From: Lunularia cruciata
Lineage: Eukaryota > Streptophyta > Marchantiopsida > Lunulariales > Lunulariaceae
Length of the DNA: 64,000 bases
NCBI GenBank assembly: GCA_948567375.1
Contig: OX419756.1
Span: forward strand, 74,538,333 to 74,602,332
Direction: 5' to 3'
In this document: one piece after another, positions 59,401 to 64,000 of the stretch
Numbering within the stretch: the first letter of the stretch is position 1
Layout of the letters: every line of letters starts with the position of its first letter
The notes under the pieces: generated by a model
Told to the model about the DNA's origin: nothing
What the model saw: the letters and a program-made list of their open reading frames with translations, nothing else
The model's database searches: none
Program-made: the position numbers and the translations under genes

Positions 59401-59985
59401 ATAGAGAGGCGATTCTTGCTTATGTGGTTTTTCTCTAACCCCAACGATTGACCATTGGTGGGTTCTCACTACTTTCTTCCTCCAATCTACCATAGTGTTG
59501 TAATGCTCCATCCATGGCATGTCTAAGATTGCATCATAACAAGCTAATTGAATCATTTGCCACTCAATTGCTTCTTGATATTCTCTTAGAAAGAGTGTTA
59601 CCCGTCTTGGCAATGATTCAATCCTCTCTATTTGCCTGTTAGGTAACTCTACTTCTTCACTCTCATCTCTCTCTAGATCCATCCTTAATCTTATTGCAAC
59701 AAAGCGAGACAAGAAATTCTATATTGCTTCCAAATCTATCAATATTCTTACTTGATTGCCTTTTAGGACTCCATTCACTACAATCAATTGTGAGGTTGCC
59801 TTTTGGTACCTTTGCACACTCGTCTTCTTCCTTCCCTTGCTTTTTTGCTTCCTTATTGAGCCAGTTTGGCCATAAGGTGCATTTATTGGTGATCTTTCTT
59901 TTTGAGGTGGTTTCCACCTCCTCCTCTTCAGTGCGTCATTCCATGTGGTTAGAGATCACATGTATAGAGGCCAAGGGCCTCTAGG
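56480..59985 (-). pseudogene. A3 gag-pol relic
   Basis: Order on the minus strand: gag tail, then protease region (SRFVAIRLRMDLERDE; ACYDAILDMPWMEHY), then RT start (LPSRLLPKRRVDHKIEVLP; YCLSPHELEESKMKIEDML). Next comes the RT thumb and connection (MGHRVSAKGIQVLTNKIEV; FLGFIRFYQHFVKDFSKV), then the RNase H region. The integrase zinc-binding block (HRHYYWPQMSNNMMDYVHSC, cut) and core (DLVCELPKTISRFDSIVVFVD) follow, with the chromodomain last. Stops and shifts break it into at least seven pieces. It is less decayed than A1. Confidence 0.85.
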
Positions 59986-60080
59986 GAGACGAGTGTGACA
60001 ATTGGTAGATATGTGCCCAATACAGCCACAATTGTAATAACGGTGTTGTTCTCTTTGAGTTCTTTCTCCTCATGGGACTT

Positions 60081-60471
60081 GTAACAGTATGGAGTTTAGC
60101 AACGTAGTTAGTAAGGCTAACAATATGGAGTTTAATGACATAGTTAGTAAGGCTAATGAAGTAGAGAATAAGCCAAATTAGCCTAGAATATTCCAAAAGC
60201 ATCTAGGAAGCTTCTTGGGAAGTTTCCCAACTAGTTAACTTGCGTCCCAAGCAGGTAGCTTCTAGAAAGAAGCTTCTAACTAGCTTAGCTTGCACGCCAA
60301 GTAGGCAGCTTCTAGAAGGAAGCTTCTTGAGAAGCTTCTCAAGGGCCTTGTATGCTACTTATAAATACCAAAGCCAAAGCTCATGTTAGGCATTCGGAGT
60401 TTTCCCTCATTCAAGTGTCCCAATGTGAGCTTCCATTCTCCTATTTCTCTCCTCGGATTCGGTCTTTTACA
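60081..60471 (+). repeat. B3 5' LTR
   Basis: TGTAACAG...TCTTTTACA, 391 bp, with TATA box TATAAATA at 60360-60367. Upstream of it are GAAgcTTC dimers near 60260-60338. Their spacing is mostly gapped, so the heat-shock-element match is weaker than in B1 and B2. Confidence 0.9.
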
Positions 60472-60739
60472 TTGGTATCAAAGAGGAATGGGATGGATGG
60501 AATTTATGGACCACCAAATCCACTTCCACCAAACCATTGGGATTTTTTGCATCCAAGTACTACCCAAGCATCATTTTACACAATTCATCACCTTGCATTT
60601 TGGACAAGATTTTATGCATATGATCACCATATTTGAGGAACCTTTGGTGCTTCCAGTTGTAACTTATGGAGAACGGTGAATGTGTTGTTTTTATGTGTTA
60701 ATAAATTAGATAGATTGGGGGTGGTGTGATAGAGTAGCA

Positions 60740-61660
60740 ACCATGGCGGTAATACCCGATGTTAACTTTGCTATGCAGCAACAAATCGAGCACCTTACTC
60801 GATTGTTGGATGAACGAGATCTTTGACAACAAGAGTAGGTGGAGAGAGTACCAATTTGAGAAGGAGAAGATCGGATCAGATTCCCTAAACCCAAGGTATT
60901 TGAAGGCAAGAATCTTTTGGGTGTAGTGGAGAATTTTGTGTTTGACTGTGAATGTTATTTGGAAACTACCAATCTACAAGACGAGCAAAAACAAATTCTC
61001 TTGGCTTCTAGCCAATTGGACGGAGTAGCAAAGCTATAATGGAGATTCCAAGTGAAGCGAGCTTAACGACAAATTGTTCCACCAATCTTTGACATGGGCA
61101 AAATTCAAGAGCGCAACAATTAGTCAATTCCAAGCTATAAATGCCACACTAGCTGAATGGGATAAGTTGGTAGAGTTGAAACAGATTGGCTCTGTAAGAA
61201 GTTACATCATGCAATTCCAAAACACCATCATGCAAATTCTAGATATATTGGAAGATGAAGCTCTAGATCATTTTGTGAGGGGCTTGAAGGCAAGAACCAA
61301 ATTAGAGGTAACCATGCGAGAGCCACAACACTTGGAGGAAGCCATGCGGTTGGCCAAACATTTTGATTCCTTGGTGGCAATAAATTGGTCCTGACCTCAA
61401 CCTCCATAAAGCCTACCAATACACTACACACGAGTGGAGCCAGCACCAATGGAGATTGATGCCATTCAACAAAGACCACTTGGCATTATAGGTAGAGATA
61501 AATTGTGACAAAATGGTGGTTGTTTTTATTGTTGCCAAATGAGGCATTGCATTGTTGAATGCCCACTCAAGAATGGGCGACCTTGACAAGTTGCCCAGGT
61601 GGAGGTTGTGGAGCGAAATGATCAAGGAAATGAGGAATCCCCATAGGAGATTTTGAGCCA
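60740..61660 (+). pseudogene. B3 gag
   Basis: The leader ATG is near 60744 (MAVIPDVNFAMQQQIEHL); stops occur soon after. The capsid-like domain at 61074-61394 has FKSATISQFQAINAT, LKQIGSVRSYIMQF and FVRGLKARTKLEV. The knuckle region near 61515-61565 reads NGGCFYCCQMRHCIVECPL with the first motif largely kept but the His position altered. Stops interrupt it several times. Confidence 0.83.
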
Positions 61661-61744
61661 CCTATTGGGAGCTTGATTAGTTCCAATGGGATTGAAGACT
61701 TGACCTATGCAAGTTTGCTTCACTTGCAAGGTACGATATCTAAT

Positions 61745-64000
61745 TGAGATTGTAAGATTTTGTTTGATTCCAAAAGTTTAGAGAATTGTATGTCTATGCA
61801 AGTGGCAAAGGAATTGGGTATTCCTATCAAGCTAGTAATTGGAAGTATATTGATGATGGCGGATGGTAGAAAGGGTTCTGCATTTTGTACCTCGCATCCT
61901 ATTACCTTCAAGATTGGGAAAGAGTATTTGGAGTGTATGAGGTTTGTAGTGGCACCTCTACACTATGATATCATTCTAGGCCTATCTTGGCTTGAACGTC
62001 ATAAGGTTCAATTTAATTGGACCCAATGACAAGTTCAAGTACAACACCAAGGTGGTAATTTTAGATTAGGTTGCTTAGCACCTCTAAGTTAGGCACCTAA
62101 GAATAGTTAGTCTCAAGATGGAGAGTTTGTTGGGAAGGTAGCCAGAGAGCAAACTTTGAAGGGAGATGAGTCCCAAGATGAGAAGTTTGCCAAGGAGGCA
62201 ACCATGGAGCAAGTTTGGAAGAGAAATGAGTCCCTAGAAGGGAAGTTTGTTAGTGAAGCACCCATAGAGCAAGCTTTGGAGGAAGATAAATCTGTATTCG
62301 TAGTGTGGATCAAGCCGATTGCACAAGAACAATCTGGGGAGGGCCAAGAGCCTCATCAAGCAATGGTTGATTGGATAGTTCAGGAGTTTATGGACGGATG
62401 ATCTACCAAAGGGATTACCCTTTGATTGAGGTATATCCTTCAAGATTGAGTTATTGCCAAGGAGTACTCTAGTGAGTAGACCAATCTATCGGCTCTCACC
62501 AAAGGAGTTAGATGAGTTGTGAACAACACTTACAAAGTTGTTGGAAAAGGACTTCATACAACATAGTACCTCTCCTTGGGGAGCACCGGTACTATTTGTT
62601 CCAAAGAAGGATGGAGGACTTCATTTATGTATTGATTACCATGGGCTCAATAAGCAAACCATGAAGAATGCATATCCCTTGCCTTGGATCGATGACTTGC
62701 TTGATCAACTAAGTGGAGCACGATACTTTTACAAGTTGGATCTTCATAGTGGCCATTGGCAAATCCCTATTGATAGAGAGGATGTGCAAAAGACTACCTT
62801 TCGCACAAGATATGGGCATTTTGAGTGGAGAGTTCTACCTTTTGGACTCACTAATGCTCCAGTAATCTTCATGGATCATATGCATCGGGTGTTGGATGGA
62901 CTATTGGATTGGTCTGTAGTGGTGTTCTTGGATGATATCTTAATCTATAGCAAGATAGAGGTAGAACACGTGAATCATGTGCGAGAAGTCCTAAGATGAC
63001 TACGACAATGGAAATTTTACTATAAGAAGTTGAAGTGTGCCTTTTGGTAGAAGGAGGTTATCTTCTTGGGTCATAAAATCTCACTAGAGGGGATCAAGAT
63101 GGAAGAGGAGAAAATCAAGGTCATTTCTGATTGGCCTACCCCAAAGGATGCTACAAAAGTACGGGCATTCAATAGATTGGCCAGTTTTTTCCGACGGTTC
63201 ATCCACTATTATGCTCATGTGGCTGCACCATTGACTGACCTCTTGGGAAAGAACTCAAGTTTCCATTGGACCAACAAGCATGAGGAAGCATTCCAGAAGT
63301 TAAAACTTATGGTGTCTTCAAGACCCATTCTTCAACCATATGATCATCAACTACCTTGTGTGGTTGATTTTGATGCTTCTAACTTTGCAATTGGAGTTGT
63401 GTTGCAATAGGAATTTATAGATGGACTACATCCCATTGCCTTTGTGTCTTGCCGACTAAATACAGCTGAAAGAAATTATTCTGCTCAAGATCAAGAACAA
63501 CTTGCAATGGTATATGCCACCAAGGTATGGAGACATTATCTCTTAGGGATACAAGGGATCATGCAAACTGATCACAAACCATTGTTGCAAACCTTAGACT
63601 TGCAACACATGAAGAGTCAACATCATTGATGAGAAGAGCAACTCCAATTGTTTGACATCAAACTTGAGTACAAACCAGGTTGGTTCCATGTCATCCCTGA
63701 TGCTCTATCACGATGACCTGATTTGAAGTCTCTTCCTCTCGTCACGGCAGCAATTACAATGGTATCAATTGACCCCAAGGTCCATAGTGAGTTTTGATCA
63801 GCTTTACAACAAGATCCCTTCTTCCAAATGGTACATGGTCATCTGACAACATGCGACAAGGAGTACAACACCTTCTCCTTCAAGGAAGGCCTTCTATTCC
63901 ATGCAGACCAGATCTGCGTTCCAACCAAAGGTGATCTTTGACTTGTGCGCCTTCAAGAAGCCCATGATTTACCAATAGCTGGTCACATGGGAGTAGACAA
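61745..64000 (+). pseudogene. B3 pol: PR-RT-RH-INT start
   Basis: The protease at 61760-62029 has FDSKSLENCM, where the catalytic DSG has become DSK. RT at 62538-62999 is open over 153 codons, with [45 protein letters not shown] and FLDD at 62925-62936. The RT connection is at 63066-63410. RNase H runs through 63360-63720 (VDFDASNFAIG; QTDHKPLLQTL). The integrase zinc-binding region begins near 63930 (EAHDLPIAGHMGVD) and runs off the window. Several stops, mostly of the CAG/TGG-to-TAG kind, break it. Confidence 0.87.

Larger units (their letters stand above)
44788..60080 (-). mobile_element. Family-A chromovirus, copy A3 (split by B elements)
   Basis: The 3' LTR is in two pieces, 44788-44900 and 55806-56446, separated by the nested B2/B1 elements. 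Joined lengths (about 754 bp) fit the A2 LTR (726 bp). The interior (56447-60080, minus strand) holds a polypurine tract (56449-56463) and a chromodomain remnant (about 56480-56680). Integrase fragments span 56993-57706, RNase H about 58020-58320, and RT pieces 58323-59301 with FLDD near 58730. Protease/gag pieces follow at 59335-59917 and a zinc knuckle (YYNCGCIGHISTNC, first Cys lost) at about 59994-60040. The 5' end is cut where B3 begins. Confidence 0.88.
60081..64000 (+). mobile_element. Family-B chromovirus B3 (continues past window)
   Basis: Plus-oriented B element: 5' LTR 60081-60471, initiator-Met primer site from 60472 (TTGGTATCAAAGAGG, one change from the B1 site), leader, gag, protease, RT, RNase H and the beginning of integrase. 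It starts inside the gag region of A3 and faces away from B2. The 3' LTR is outside the window, so its target duplication cannot be checked. Confidence 0.92.

Noticed and set aside
12000..64000. Endogenous pararetrovirus origin for the RT sequences
   Set aside because: LTRs, initiator-Met primer sites, integrase and 5-bp target duplications identify LTR retrotransposons; no movement or coat protein domains were seen.

Overview
The window looks like nuclear DNA of a land plant, most likely a bryophyte and probably a liverwort. Three things point there: one multi-exon gene with canonical GT-AG introns, dense Ty3/gypsy chromoviruses primed by initiator-Met tRNA, and an alpha/beta-hydrolase-NB-ARC-LRR immune receptor. 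That receptor class (HNL) is known from the liverwort Marchantia. The species assignment is an inference. No operon, CRISPR array or functional RNA gene is visible.

Layout. 1-9.29 kb is gene-poor and holds a plastid atpB fragment (3657-3811) and a 159/166-bp tandem duplication. 9.29-11.29 kb carries two broken NB-ARC fragments facing tail to tail; the first is a DNA-level copy of the intact gene's middle exons. 12.0-17.9 kb is a decayed chromovirus (family A, + strand), followed by a family-B LTR piece and a solo family-A LTR. 19.7-22.6 kb has a noncoding dispersed repeat and a Mutator-like transposase relic. 23.06-25.2 kb is the 3' part of a second A element (- strand). 25.2-28.9 kb has no recognised gene but contains a strong hairpin.

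The only gene I judge intact is at 28869-33987 (+). I model it as six exons and 1297 codons: hydrolase domain (GHSYGG), NB-ARC domain, then LRRs ending in six nearly identical 72-bp units. A degenerate tRNA-Arg(CCU)-like sequence follows it, then a 74-bp tandem duplication and a second copy of the dispersed repeat.

36.8-64 kb is a transposon nest. A non-chromodomain Ty3 element (family C) carries a candidate MITE in gag and a solo LTR with a perfect GATCT duplication in integrase. It abuts an A integrase remnant (A4). Another A element (A3) follows, whose LTR is split by chromovirus B2. B2's chromodomain is in turn split by chromovirus B1, with a perfect CCAAA duplication. A third B element (B3, + strand) begins at 60081 and leaves the window.

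The most interesting unexplained signal is in the family-B LTRs. Upstream of their TATA box they carry clusters of GAAnnTTC arrays, several being perfect three- or four-unit heat-shock elements. This architecture resembles the heat-activated ONSEN retrotransposon, here in an unrelated Ty3 family. Other leads are the hydrolase-NLR with homogenised LRRs and an MHE in place of MHD, the paired dispersed repeat, and the 28.3-kb hairpin.
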